64,000 nucleotides of DNA. Origin: BCD1 sp942492125 (GTDB lineage: Bacteria; Bacteroidota; Bacteroidia; Chitinophagales; Saprospiraceae). Made by a program: the position numbers and the translations under genes. The stretch is taken from positions 62,001-126,000 of the forward strand of contig CALODM010000045.1 in assembly GCA_942492125.1 (NCBI GenBank), read 5' to 3'. The notes under the pieces were generated by a model. The model was not told the DNA's origin. It made no database searches and saw nothing but the letters and a program-made list of their open reading frames with translations. Below are positions 40,039-49,099 of the stretch, piece by piece. Positions within the stretch are counted from its first letter, which is position 1; each line of letters starts with the position of its first letter.

Positions 40039-43000
40039 ATGAATTCATCTAACAGAATCCATAAAATTACGGGTTGGGTCGTTTTTGCGATCGCCATGAC
40101 CGTTTATTTCTTATCCGCCGAACGTACCGGCAGTCTTTGGGACTGTGGGGAATTTATCCTCGGCGCCTACAAACTTCAGGTAGTTCACCCTCCGGGAGCT
40201 CCTTTGTTTATGTTGATTGGCAGATTATTTACCTGGGTAGCTACCCTGGTTTCCGACAACCCTGAAGATATTGCCTTTTCCGTCAACCTCATGTCTGGTT
40301 TATGTACTGCTTTTGCAGCCATGTTTATCAGCCGTGTCACAGGGATGTTTGGTAAACTTTCCCTGGTAGGAAGAACGGGCGAACTGGACGATGTACAGAC
40401 AATCGCTACAGCCGCTGCCGGTTTGGTGGCCGGTTTGTCTACAGCTTTTGCAACTTCCATCTGGTTTTCGGCTGTGGAAGGCGAGGTGTACGCCATGTCT
40501 ACCTTCTTTACCACTTTTACCCTTTGGTGTATGATGAAATGGTATACTCTCCCGGATGAACGTGAAACGGACCGTTGGCTGGTAATGACAATTTTTGTTG
40601 CTGGTTTGTCTATCGGTGTTCACCTGCTCAGTTTGCTGACTTTCCCGGCATTGGGTTTGTTGTATTATTTCAAGAAATATAAAAACCATGACCTGAAGGG
40701 AATGCTGGCAGCCATTGGCGTTGGTGCTCTTGCCATATTTTTTATACAAAAATTCATTATTGCCGGAATTCCATTTCTGTGGAAGTCTATGGAATTGTTT
40801 ACCGTAAATGGGTTGGGTTTACCCTTCCATTCCGGACTTATTCCTACCATATTGATCATTGGCGCAATAACGATTGGCGGACTTTTTCTGGCCTATAGGA
40901 AAAATAGCCATTTGCTGCAGTTGATCATGGTCAGCATCATCATGATCGTTACCTCTTATTCCACCATTGGGATAATCGTGATCCGGGCCAATGCCCAAAC
41001 ACCGGTTAATATGAATGCCCCTTCTGATGCCATGCGTTTATTGCCTTACCTGAATCGGGAGCAATACGGTGAACGTTCTTTACTTCGCGGGCCGCAATTT
41101 ACCGCCAAACCAACGGGGACAGCCATTGAAGACCGCTATGGAAAGGAAGGTGATCGCTATGAATATACGGACTATAAGATCACCCTGGAGTATGCTAACA
41201 GAGACAAGGTGTTGTTCCCCCGGATGTGGGATGGCTCTCAAAGTAGACCCTCTCTTTATAAACAATGGATGGGACTGGATCCGGAAAAACCATTGCCGGC
41301 CGGCCGGCCGAATTTCGTTGACAACGTCAGTTTCTTTTTCCGTTACCAGATCGGATGGATGTACTGGCGGTATTTTATGTGGAATTTCTCAGGTCGACAG
41401 AATGGTGAGCAGGGATATTACCCCTGGGATAAATCCAGTGGTCATTGGATAACAGGAATAAAATTTATTGACGGATTACGGCTCGGTAACCAAAGTGAAT
41501 TGCCGGAGGCCATGAAAAACGATAAAGGCCGTAATGTTTACTTTGCGCTGCCATTTTTGTTTGGGCTTTTAGGGCTGTTCTTCCATTTTGCCCGAAGAAG
41601 GAATGATGCCATAGCTGTACTGATGTTATTCCTGATCACCGGAGTGGGTATTATCGTCTATTCCAATCAGCCACCTAGTGAACCCAGGGAACGGGATTAT
41701 GTACTGGCAGGGTCCATATTTACTTATTGCATCTGGATCGGGCTGGGGGTATTGTCTCTTTTTGAATTCCTCCGGCAAAAGTTAAAGAATCAAGGTATGA
41801 TGCCGGCCATTGTTGCCGGACTCCTGGTATTGACGGCACCATTGTTGATGGCTACTCAAAACTGGGATGACCATAGTCGTCATGAACATTCAGGTTCAAG
41901 GGATTATGCCAGTAATTTCCTGAATTCCTGCGAACCCAATTCCATTATTTTTACTTACGGAGATAATGATACTTATCCGCTTTGGTACGCCCAGGAAGTT
42001 GAAGGCATAAGAACAGATGTCCGGGTAGTCAATTTAAGCCTGATCGCAGTAGATTGGTATATTGATTTGCTGAGGAGAAAAGTTAATGATTCTGACCCGA
42101 TAAAGATGACCATCCCCAGGGAGGCCCTCAAAGGCAAGAAACGCAACCAGATTTTTTATTATAATCAGGAACAAAGCGAAGATCGCCCGCTGCCGGCTAA
42201 AGCCGTGTTGAAATTCATTGGTGAAGATCATCCGCTGCCGCTGCAGGGAGGTCGTTCCATTGACAGTTATTACCCCAGCAAGAAATGGTACATCCCTGTG
42301 GATGCTGAGGCTGCGGTGAAAAGTGGCGCCATCGCACCGGGAGATACCAATGTAATGCGGAATATTCCTATCCAGCTTACCGGGAATCAGTTGATCAAAG
42401 ACGAAATTGCTATCCTGGATATCATTGCTTCCAACCTTTGGGAACGTCCGGTATATTTTGCGGTGACTTGTCAGCGAAATAAATTATTCGGACTGGAAGA
42501 TTATATGCAGTTGGAAGGGTTGGGCTTGAGAATTGTACCATTCCGAAACCAGAGTGATCTAGGGAATTATGGAATCGTTGGCAGCGGACGAGTGGCTACG
42601 GATAAAGTTTATGAAAATGTCATGAACAAATTCCGTTGGGGGAATTTCGATAAGAAAGACCTGTTTGTGGATCGCAGTTACCAGCCAAGTGTGCAAACCA
42701 TGCAATTGGCAATGCGCAGGACAGCGTACCAGCTGTTAAGGGAAGATGATAAGGAAAAGGCAGTCAGCCTGACAGATAAATACTTCGAGGCATTCCCGAA
42801 TATGAACTTTGAGTTCGATTATAAGACGTGGCCGATGATCGGCGTGTATCTGCAATCAGATGCCTATGATAAGGCGAAGCCCTATATCAGGCAACTGGCC
42901 CTCAATACCACGGATAACCTGGAGTTTTATTTATCGTTGGATGAACGCATCATCGAAACCAGTTACCGTGCGGAAGCTGCACTGTCATACAGTACTCTGG

Positions 43001-43104
43001 AAAGTATTTTACGGGAGGTTCAGCGTCAGAACGATACTGAATTCCTGCAGGAACTGGAGGAGCTGTTTTCACCGTTTTTGATTGATGAAGAGCTTGATGA
43101 TTAG
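40039..43104 (+). CDS. DUF2723 (TMEM260/GT117-type) membrane protein
   Basis: A 1021-residue multi-pass inner-membrane protein. The N-terminal DUF2723 region has SLWDCGEFILGAYKLQVVHPPGAPLF, in which the D and E near the first loop correspond to catalytic residues of GT-C mannosyltransferases, followed by about ten further hydrophobic segments up to residue about 590. The rest is soluble and probably periplasmic, with TYGDNDTYPLWYAQEVEGIRTDVRVVNLSL. The family is related to protein O-mannosyltransferases and the eukaryotic TMEM260; a role in O-glycosylation of exported proteins is likely in Bacteroidota but not shown here. Confidence 0.92.
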   Translation: MNSSNRIHKITGWVVFAIAMTVYFLSAERTGSLWDCGEFILGAYKLQVVHPPGAPLFMLIGRLFTWVATLVSDNPEDIAFSVNLMSGLCTAFAAMFISRVTGMFGKLSLVGRTGELDDVQTIATAAAGLVAGLSTAFATSIWFSAVEGEVYAMSTFFTTFTLWCMMKWYTLPDERETDRWLVMTIFVAGLSIGVHLLSLLTFPALGLLYYFKKYKNHDLKGMLAAIGVGALAIFFIQKFIIAGIPFLWKSMELFTVNGLGLPFHSGLIPTILIIGAITIGGLFLAYRKNSHLLQLIMVSIIMIVTSYSTIGIIVIRANAQTPVNMNAPSDAMRLLPYLNREQYGERSLLRGPQFTAKPTGTAIEDRYGKEGDRYEYTDYKITLEYANRDKVLFPRMWDGSQSRPSLYKQWMGLDPEKPLPAGRPNFVDNVSFFFRYQIGWMYWRYFMWNFSGRQNGEQGYYPWDKSSGHWITGIKFIDGLRLGNQSELPEAMKNDKGRNVYFALPFLFGLLGLFFHFARRRNDAIAVLMLFLITGVGIIVYSNQPPSEPRERDYVLAGSIFTYCIWIGLGVLSLFEFLRQKLKNQGMMPAIVAGLLVLTAPLLMATQNWDDHSRHEHSGSRDYASNFLNSCEPNSIIFTYGDNDTYPLWYAQEVEGIRTDVRVVNLSLIAVDWYIDLLRRKVNDSDPIKMTIPREALKGKKRNQIFYYNQEQSEDRPLPAKAVLKFIGEDHPLPLQGGRSIDSYYPSKKWYIPVDAEAAVKSGAIAPGDTNVMRNIPIQLTGNQLIKDEIAILDIIASNLWERPVYFAVTCQRNKLFGLEDYMQLEGLGLRIVPFRNQSDLGNYGIVGSGRVATDKVYENVMNKFRWGNFDKKDLFVDRSYQPSVQTMQLAMRRTAYQLLREDDKEKAVSLTDKYFEAFPNMNFEFDYKTWPMIGVYLQSDAYDKAKPYIRQLALNTTDNLEFYLSLDERIIETSYRAEAALSYSTLESILREVQRQNDTEFLQELEELFSPFLIDEELDD

Positions 43105-43165
43105 CATTTAGCTGACTAACTTGCTCATAACGACCCGATTAATAAAAAAATATTTATAATTTTAG

Positions 43166-43199
43166 CGCCGACCATTCCTTTGTCAATGGTCGGCGTTTT
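43166..43199 (+). terminator. Terminator of the DUF2723 gene
   Basis: CGCCGACCATT / AATGGTCGGCG perfect 11-bp stem and TTTTG, 62 bp past the stop. Confidence 0.85.
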
Positions 43200-43238
43200 G
43201 CATTTTCAATACAGACCTTTAATTAATTTTTTTTAAAA

Positions 43239-44849
43239 ATGAGAAAATCCATATTGTTTTTCGCGCTTGCTTTCTCTTTTGTTGCCTTACAGGCGCAACA
43301 ACCCACTCTAAGCAAAGAAGCCGCTATTAACGAGAGAACCGGAAAAGTTTCTAAATTGGGCAGGCTCGCTTCTACCATTTCTGTTGATGAACTGACCAGG
43401 CATCTCACGATTCTGGCCTCAGATGAATTCGAGGGACGCGAAACGGGAACCGAAGGGGAAGAAAAGGCCAGGAACTATATTGCCGGAATGTTTGAATCCT
43501 ACGGATTACCGGCTGCGGGCGAAAATAATACCTATTTCCAGGGGTTTTCCTATATCGCCGAGAATTGGGAAAATATCGATCTTACCGTTAACGGTGAATA
43601 CTTCAAACATCTGGAAGAATACTTCTCGATGCCTTCCAAAAACAGTGATTTGAAATTAACAGCCGACGAAGTTCTTTTCCTGGGCTATGGTATTGACGAG
43701 GAGCAGTACAGCGACTACAAAGGAAACAATGTTGCAGGAAAGGTATTATTCATTATGGATGGGGAACCTTCCCGGGATGGGAAATTCCTGATTACAGGGA
43801 CTGATAAACCATCCGATTGGACTGAGGATGTCAATAAAAAATTACAGGTAGCGAAAGCTAAGGGCGCAGCTGCCGTGTTTATCATTACCGAAAATTATGC
43901 TGATCAAAAACGCGAAGTTCGTCAAAAAATTACCAGCCGCAGAAAGCGTATTGGATGGAGTGAAAACGCAGAGGCTAATTTTGCCAACAGTTTTATCATC
44001 TCGGAGGAACTTGCTCGTACAATGGCCGGGAAAAAATTCTCAAAGGTTAAGAAACTCCAGCAAAAGATCAATAAAAAAGGTCAGTCAAAATCATTGCAAA
44101 TTCCGGTTGTTATAACTGCGGATCAAAAGAAAAAGGTTAATCAATTACAAGGGAAAAATGTGATTGGACTGATTGAGGGGACGGATGAAAAGTTGAAAAA
44201 CGAATATGTTTTCCTTACAGCACATTACGACCATATTGGAGCAAAGCAGGGAGATGTTTATAATGGGGCAGACGATAATGGCTCTGGCACCTCTGCTTTG
44301 CTGGAGATCGCCCAGGCTTTTGCAGAAGCCGGAAAAAATGGTTGGGGCCCCAAAAGAAGTGTGGTGGTCATGTTGGTTTCCGGGGAAGAAAAAGGCTTGT
44401 TGGGATCCAAATACTATGTGGAGAATCCTTTATTCTCTCTGGAAAATACCATCGTGGATATCAACGTGGATATGATTGGAAGAATAGATGAAAAACACCA
44501 GGACAATCCCGACTATATCTACGTTATCGGTGCCGACAGACTGAGCTCTGAACTGCATGAGATCAACGAAGCCGCCAACCAGCGATTCACTCAGTTAGCA
44601 CTGGATTATACTTATAATGCTGAAAGCGATCCAAACCGGTATTATTACAGGTCAGACCACTACAATTTTGCAGAGAAAGGAATCCCCGCTATTTTTTATT
44701 TTAACGGGACCCATGCTGATTATCACCGTGCATCAGATACCATTGAAAAAATTGATTTTGAAACCTTGCATAAAAGAACCCAGCTGATATTCTATACGGC
44801 ATGGGAACTGGCTAACAGGCCAGACCGAATTGTGGTAGATAAACAATAA
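43239..44849 (+). CDS. Secreted M28-family zinc metallopeptidase with PA domain
   Basis: A 536-residue exported aminopeptidase-like enzyme. Signal peptide about 19 residues (ending LQAQ), then ILASDEFEGRETGTEGEEKA as in M28 peptidases, a protease-associated insertion (about 130-290, VLFLGYGIDEEQYSDYKG), and the metal site: H in TAHYDHIG (about 328), D in GADDNGSG, E-E in SGEEKGLLGS, D in NVDMIGR and H in GTHADYHR. Likely cleaves N-terminal residues from peptides in the periplasm or at the surface. It has no T9SS tail. Confidence 0.93.
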   Translation: MRKSILFFALAFSFVALQAQQPTLSKEAAINERTGKVSKLGRLASTISVDELTRHLTILASDEFEGRETGTEGEEKARNYIAGMFESYGLPAAGENNTYFQGFSYIAENWENIDLTVNGEYFKHLEEYFSMPSKNSDLKLTADEVLFLGYGIDEEQYSDYKGNNVAGKVLFIMDGEPSRDGKFLITGTDKPSDWTEDVNKKLQVAKAKGAAAVFIITENYADQKREVRQKITSRRKRIGWSENAEANFANSFIISEELARTMAGKKFSKVKKLQQKINKKGQSKSLQIPVVITADQKKKVNQLQGKNVIGLIEGTDEKLKNEYVFLTAHYDHIGAKQGDVYNGADDNGSGTSALLEIAQAFAEAGKNGWGPKRSVVVMLVSGEEKGLLGSKYYVENPLFSLENTIVDINVDMIGRIDEKHQDNPDYIYVIGADRLSSELHEINEAANQRFTQLALDYTYNAESDPNRYYYRSDHYNFAEKGIPAIFYFNGTHADYHRASDTIEKIDFETLHKRTQLIFYTAWELANRPDRIVVDKQ

Positions 44850-45350
44850 AAGAAAATTTATGGATAGTGAGTGAGATGAAGGCCAGCTCGATCCCCCCAG
44901 AAGAACTGACCTCACTCACTACTTATCAGGCGGGAGCCTGATTTCTTTAGGAATAATATTTCTATATATTCAATTGCACTAATTGCAAAAGTCTTTCTTG
45001 TTGTTTGAAATTATGTTTGACATTCGATGATTCCGAAGAATCTAAATCAGGTGTTTGGAAGTATAATTTGTTGTAGCTAAGTCTCTCCGTAGAAGTATTT
45101 TTGAAGGTTGTTTTTAACCAAACTTCCTTTAGCTTGCAAGATAGATTATTTTGTTAAAAAAAACAAACCTCCTTCTTTTTATTGTGTGAATCTTTTCCTA
45201 TAATCAATTCATTTTCCTTGACCTGGAAAAGTTGTTTTCTGGTACATTTCGTCAGTTTAGGTGCTCAAAACTTCCTGTTTAATGGACATTTTGTCAGTGA
45301 TTATGTCGTGGCACAGCCTTTGAAGTAATGTTAGCTAAAAAATATAAACT
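44850..45350. other. Long intergenic region before htpG
   Basis: About 500 bp without a gene. A perfect 11-bp inverted pair TAGTGAGTGAG (44865-44875) and CTCACTCACTA (44911-44921) bracket 35 bp, and a CAGGC-GGGA-GCCTG hairpin follows at 44928-44941 before ATTTCTTT, a possible terminator of the peptidase gene. The rest is AT-rich and should hold the htpG promoter; no heat-shock box could be identified with confidence. Confidence 0.5.
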
Positions 45351-47219
45351 ATGCAAAAAGGTAATATTTCGATACAGGCCGAAAATATATTCCCGATAAT
45401 CAAAAAGTTTTTATACTCAGAGCACGATATTTTCCTGAGGGAGCTCATTTCCAATGCCATTGATGCTACCAATAAACTCCAGACGCTTGCTGCCAGGGGA
45501 GATTTCAAAGGGAAGCTCGGAGATCTTGCCGTTGAAGTCAGTGTGAACAAAAAGGAAAAGACCATCACCTTTAAGGATAAAGGTATTGGAATGACCGCCG
45601 CGGAGGTTGAAAAGTATCTTAATCAAATGGCTTTTTCCAGCGCCCAGGAGTTCCTGGAGAAGTATAAAGACGATGCCAACATTATCGGTCATTTCGGACT
45701 TGGGTTTTATTCTGCCTTTATGGTAGCTGATAAGGTCGAAGTTTTTACAAAATCTTATAAAAAGGGCTCTAAAGCAGTACATTGGATTTGTGAAGGAGAA
45801 CCCGAATATGAAATCGGGGAAACCGATAAAAAAGACCGTGGTACCGAAATAGTGCTGCACATAAGCAAAGACAGTAAAGAATTTCTCGAAGAAAACCGCA
45901 TCGGGGAACTGCTGAATAAATATTGTAAGTTCCTGCCGGTGCCGATCAAATTCGGAACCAAAACGGAAACTTCCTACGAAGGAGAAGGAGAAGACGCCAA
46001 GGAAATTAAAACCGAAGTAGACAACATCATCAATAATACTGATCCGGCATGGAAGAAGAAACCGGCCAAACTTTCGGATGAGGATTATAGAAATTTTTAT
46101 AATGAGCTCTATCCCTTTAGTCAGCCACCTATGTTTTGGATCCATTTGAACGTGGATCACCCCTTTAAATTGACCGGTATCCTGTATTTCCCTAAGTTGA
46201 ACAATTCCTTTGAAGTTCAAAAAAATAAAATACAACTTTACTCCAACCAGGTATTTGTTACGGATGAAGTCAAGGAAATCGTTCCTGAATTTTTAACTTT
46301 ATTACACGGGGTTATTGACTCCCCGGATATTCCCCTTAACGTTTCCAGAAGCTACCTTCAAGGAGACCCGGAGGTCAAAAAGATCAGTAATTACATCATG
46401 CGCAAGGTCGCTGATAAACTGAAGAGCCTCTTCAAAAAAGACAGGGAAACCTTCCAGGAGAAATGGAACGACCTCAACGTTTTTGTCAAATACGGAATGA
46501 TCTCTGAAGAGAAATTTTACGACAAAGCCAAAGACTTTGTATTGTTGGCCAATACCACAAAAGAATACTTCACGATTGAAGAGTATAAAGAAAAGATCAA
46601 GCCTACTCAGACAGACAAACACGATAAGATCATCGTTTTGTATACCAATAACCAGGAAGAACATCACAGTCTGATCGACGCCTGTAATGATAAAGGGTAC
46701 GATGTTTTATTGTTTGATAATATCATCGACAACCACTTTATGCAGCAACTCGAATACAAATTGGGAGATGTTACCTTCGTTCGGGTGGATTCAGATACTG
46801 TTGACAACCTGATTCAGAAAGAGGAAAATAAAGAATCTGTACTGAGTGAAGATGAACAAACTGCCGTAAAAACAGTTTTTGAGACATTCATCACGCCAAC
46901 TGAAGGAACGGTTATGCTTAAACCTATGGCTCCTGAGGATCAGCCGGTACAGATTACCAAACCCGAATTTATGCGCCGAATGAAGGAAATGCAGCAACTG
47001 CAGGGTATGGGACTTGACGGATTCCCCGAATCTGTGAATGTGGTTGTGAATACGAATCACCCTATCATTGCCGGCAAGCTGGTGAATGAAAAGGATGAAG
47101 GCAAACAAAAAGATGTTGCCGAATACCTCTACAACCTTGCTTTGTTGAATCAGAACATGCTCAAGGGGGCTAAATTGACTTCTTTTGTGAAGCGAAGCCT
47201 TTCCTTTATGGAGGAGTAA
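45351..47219 (+). CDS. htpG: Molecular chaperone HtpG (Hsp90)
   Basis: A 622-residue cytosolic Hsp90. The N-terminal ATPase domain has the GHKL motifs LRELISNAIDATNKL (E and N for ATP), DKGIGMTAAEV and IGHFGLGFYSAFMVAD; the middle domain has FPLN-type VDSPDIPLNVSRSYLQ, with the catalytic-loop arginine, and the C-terminal dimerisation region ends MLKGAKLTSFVKRSLSFMEE. It is full length for the bacterial family. Confidence 0.97.
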   Translation: MQKGNISIQAENIFPIIKKFLYSEHDIFLRELISNAIDATNKLQTLAARGDFKGKLGDLAVEVSVNKKEKTITFKDKGIGMTAAEVEKYLNQMAFSSAQEFLEKYKDDANIIGHFGLGFYSAFMVADKVEVFTKSYKKGSKAVHWICEGEPEYEIGETDKKDRGTEIVLHISKDSKEFLEENRIGELLNKYCKFLPVPIKFGTKTETSYEGEGEDAKEIKTEVDNIINNTDPAWKKKPAKLSDEDYRNFYNELYPFSQPPMFWIHLNVDHPFKLTGILYFPKLNNSFEVQKNKIQLYSNQVFVTDEVKEIVPEFLTLLHGVIDSPDIPLNVSRSYLQGDPEVKKISNYIMRKVADKLKSLFKKDRETFQEKWNDLNVFVKYGMISEEKFYDKAKDFVLLANTTKEYFTIEEYKEKIKPTQTDKHDKIIVLYTNNQEEHHSLIDACNDKGYDVLLFDNIIDNHFMQQLEYKLGDVTFVRVDSDTVDNLIQKEENKESVLSEDEQTAVKTVFETFITPTEGTVMLKPMAPEDQPVQITKPEFMRRMKEMQQLQGMGLDGFPESVNVVVNTNHPIIAGKLVNEKDEGKQKDVAEYLYNLALLNQNMLKGAKLTSFVKRSLSFMEE

Positions 47220-47779
47220 ACAGCAGCAGTACCAGTTGGTGGGGTTTAATTAACTGCCAGGGCGTGAGGATTCGCGGGGTTCGCAATGAATTTTAGCGTG
47301 CTCAAGGTTAAAAATTGAAAATTGCGAGGTACGAGCAGGTACGATATTATAAATAAACATGAGTTATCCCGAATTTTGGCTTTAGCTAAAATTCGGGATT
47401 TTTTATAATAAGTTGTTTATTAAGCAGTTGGCTACTTATTGCTGGCAGGTTAAAAATGGTACATGTGTATTTTGGTGGCGGCTGCCCGAAAATCTTGCTG
47501 TTCGACGGAGGAGCCCTGCTGACCGCAGGAAGGCAGGTTTAGATTTTTCAGCGTTTTTCTTTTGGGGCAATGCCAAAAGGAAATGCCCAGCCGGAACGAG
47601 GCGATGTAAAGCTAAAGAGCAAAGTGCTGTTTACCAATCGGTTAAACCAAAATAAAGTCCCTATTTAATCTCTAGTTAACCATTCTAAATTGGAACAATT
47701 CAATTCTCGGCATTAAAAAAGCAGATCTTCAAAAATAGTATTATGATCTAACTGTCAACGGGGGGTACTATCAACTCTC
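47220..47779. other. Intergenic region with a terminator and a structured GC-rich stretch
   Basis: About 560 bp between convergent htpG and rlmN. A terminator lies at 47368-47404. From about 47450 to 47660 the composition turns more GC-rich, with a CTTTTGGGGCAATGCCAAAAG hairpin at about 47570; the reading frame there does not look like protein. It resembles a dispersed non-coding repeat. Confidence 0.5.
47368..47404 (+). terminator. Rho-independent terminator downstream of htpG
   Basis: CCCGAATTTTGGC with its near-complement GCTAAAATTCGGG, loop TTTA, followed by ATTTTTT. Confidence 0.8.
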
Positions 47780-48832
47780 TCACTCCTTATTAGCGAGCTG
47801 TCCGCAGGCAGCATCGATATCCTTGCCGCGGCTTCTTCTTACCGTAATCATTACGCCGTTATCCCGCAGATATTTGGCAAAGTCATTGATCCTGTCCTCG
47901 GGAGCTTTGACGAAATCCAGGCCTTCGACGGAGTTGTATTCTATGATGTTTACCCTGACCGGGAATTGTTTGCACAACTTGAGCAGGTTTTTGGCATCCT
48001 GCATAGTGACATTAAAATCGTTGAAAGCGATGTATTCGTAACTGATCTTGTTTTTGGTATTTAGGTGGAAATATTGGAGTGACTCCATCAGCACCTTGAG
48101 GTTGTTGTGCTCATTGATGGGCATGATCTTATCTCTTTTTTCATCGTCGGCAGCATGAAGGGAAAGGGCCAGGTTGACCCGAAGGTCATCATCAGCCAGT
48201 TTTTTGATCATCTTGGCGATACCGGCAGTACTTACCGTGATACGTCGGGGAGACATACCCAGGCCTGCTTCCGAAGTGATCATTTCGATACTCTTTTTGA
48301 CTTCCCGGTAAGTCAGCAACGGTTCTCCCATGCCCATGTAAACGATATTGGTCAGTGGGTGGTCAAATGTTTCCAGACATTGTTGGTTGACCAATACCAC
48401 CTGGTCATAAATTTCCGCTGCGGAAAGGTTGCGCTTTCTGTCCATGAGACCCGTAGCACAAAAGGCACAACTCAGGCTACATCCTACCTGGCAGGAAACG
48501 CATACGGTATAGCGGTTATCTTCCGGTACCGGAATAAGAACAGATTCCATGAGGTGCCCGTCGTAGAGTTTGAAACGGGATTTAATCGTGCCATCGTTGG
48601 AGTGTTGCACTTTATCCAGGGTTATGGGGTTGATCTCAAAATGCTCTTCTAGGTCCTTGCGCAGATCTTTGGATAAATTGGTCATCTCCTCGAAGGTGAA
48701 GGCACTTTTTTTCCACAACCATTCATATACCTGTTTGGCCCGGAAACGGGCTTGACCCCGGGCTTTGAACCATTCTTCCAACTCCGAAAGTTCGAATTGA
48801 CGGATATCTATTTTAGTCGTAATCGTTGACAT
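47780..48832 (-). CDS. rlmN: Dual-specificity RNA methyltransferase RlmN
   Basis: A 350-residue radical-SAM methyltransferase that makes 2-methyladenosine at 23S A2503 and in tRNA. The iron-sulfur cysteines are C118, C122 and C125 (CSLSCAFC); the SAM-binding YMGMGEPLLTY, GLGMSPRRITVSTAGI and LALSLHAADDEKRDKIMPIN follow; the methyl-carrying cysteine is near the end in DAACGQL. A -7 box lies only 4 nt before the ATG. Confidence 0.96.
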   Translation of the reverse strand: MSTITTKIDIRQFELSELEEWFKARGQARFRAKQVYEWLWKKSAFTFEEMTNLSKDLRKDLEEHFEINPITLDKVQHSNDGTIKSRFKLYDGHLMESVLIPVPEDNRYTVCVSCQVGCSLSCAFCATGLMDRKRNLSAAEIYDQVVLVNQQCLETFDHPLTNIVYMGMGEPLLTYREVKKSIEMITSEAGLGMSPRRITVSTAGIAKMIKKLADDDLRVNLALSLHAADDEKRDKIMPINEHNNLKVLMESLQYFHLNTKNKISYEYIAFNDFNVTMQDAKNLLKLCKQFPVRVNIIEYNSVEGLDFVKAPEDRINDFAKYLRDNGVMITVRRSRGKDIDAACGQLANKE

Positions 48833-48836
48833 GCCG

Positions 48837-48844
48837 CAAAGGTA
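48837..48844 (-). promoter_or_regulatory. -7 box of rlmN, 4 nt from the ATG
   Basis: Reads TACCTTTG-CGGC-ATG on the minus strand; transcription would start at or next to the start codon. Confidence 0.6.
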
Positions 48845-48890
48845 AGGGAGTTTTTGGAAAATTTAGCGGTTGCTGGTGTTGGTTAGGTGG

Positions 48891-48923
48891 AGAAATACTA
48901 TTTTTCTGAAAAACAGTATTTCT
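48891..48923. repeat. 33-bp near-palindrome in the rlmN/helicase gap
   Basis: AGAAATACT and AGTATTTCT arms with an inner TTTTTC/GAAAAA pair. It lies between two divergent genes and could be an operator or small cruciform. Confidence 0.55.
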
Positions 48924-49086
48924 TGTACCGCGAAGTGCTGGGCGGTGCAGCGACGAGCCCTACACATACCTGTACGGGATCTTTGCCAGGGCAAGGGATA
49001 GGAGCTTTGCAGATAGGCCGATCCGGGGCAGCACAGGGATGCCCAATAATTCAATTACCAATCTAAAATCGACCATGCAAAAATCT

Positions 49087-49094
49087 TATCTTTG
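49087..49094 (+). promoter_or_regulatory. -7 box of the helicase gene, 5 nt from the ATG
   Basis: TATCTTTG-CCCTC-ATGATGG. As at rlmN, the transcript would start at about the start codon. Confidence 0.6.
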
Positions 49095-49099
49095 CCCTC

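Noticed and set aside
47413..47655. Reading frame of 80 codons after htpG
   Set aside because: Cys/Arg/Trp-rich composition unlike the neighbours, starts next to the terminator, and matches a structured non-coding stretch instead.
48863..49054. Minus-strand reading frame of 63 codons
   Set aside because: Lies in the divergent promoter gap and covers the near-palindrome; composition is not protein-like.
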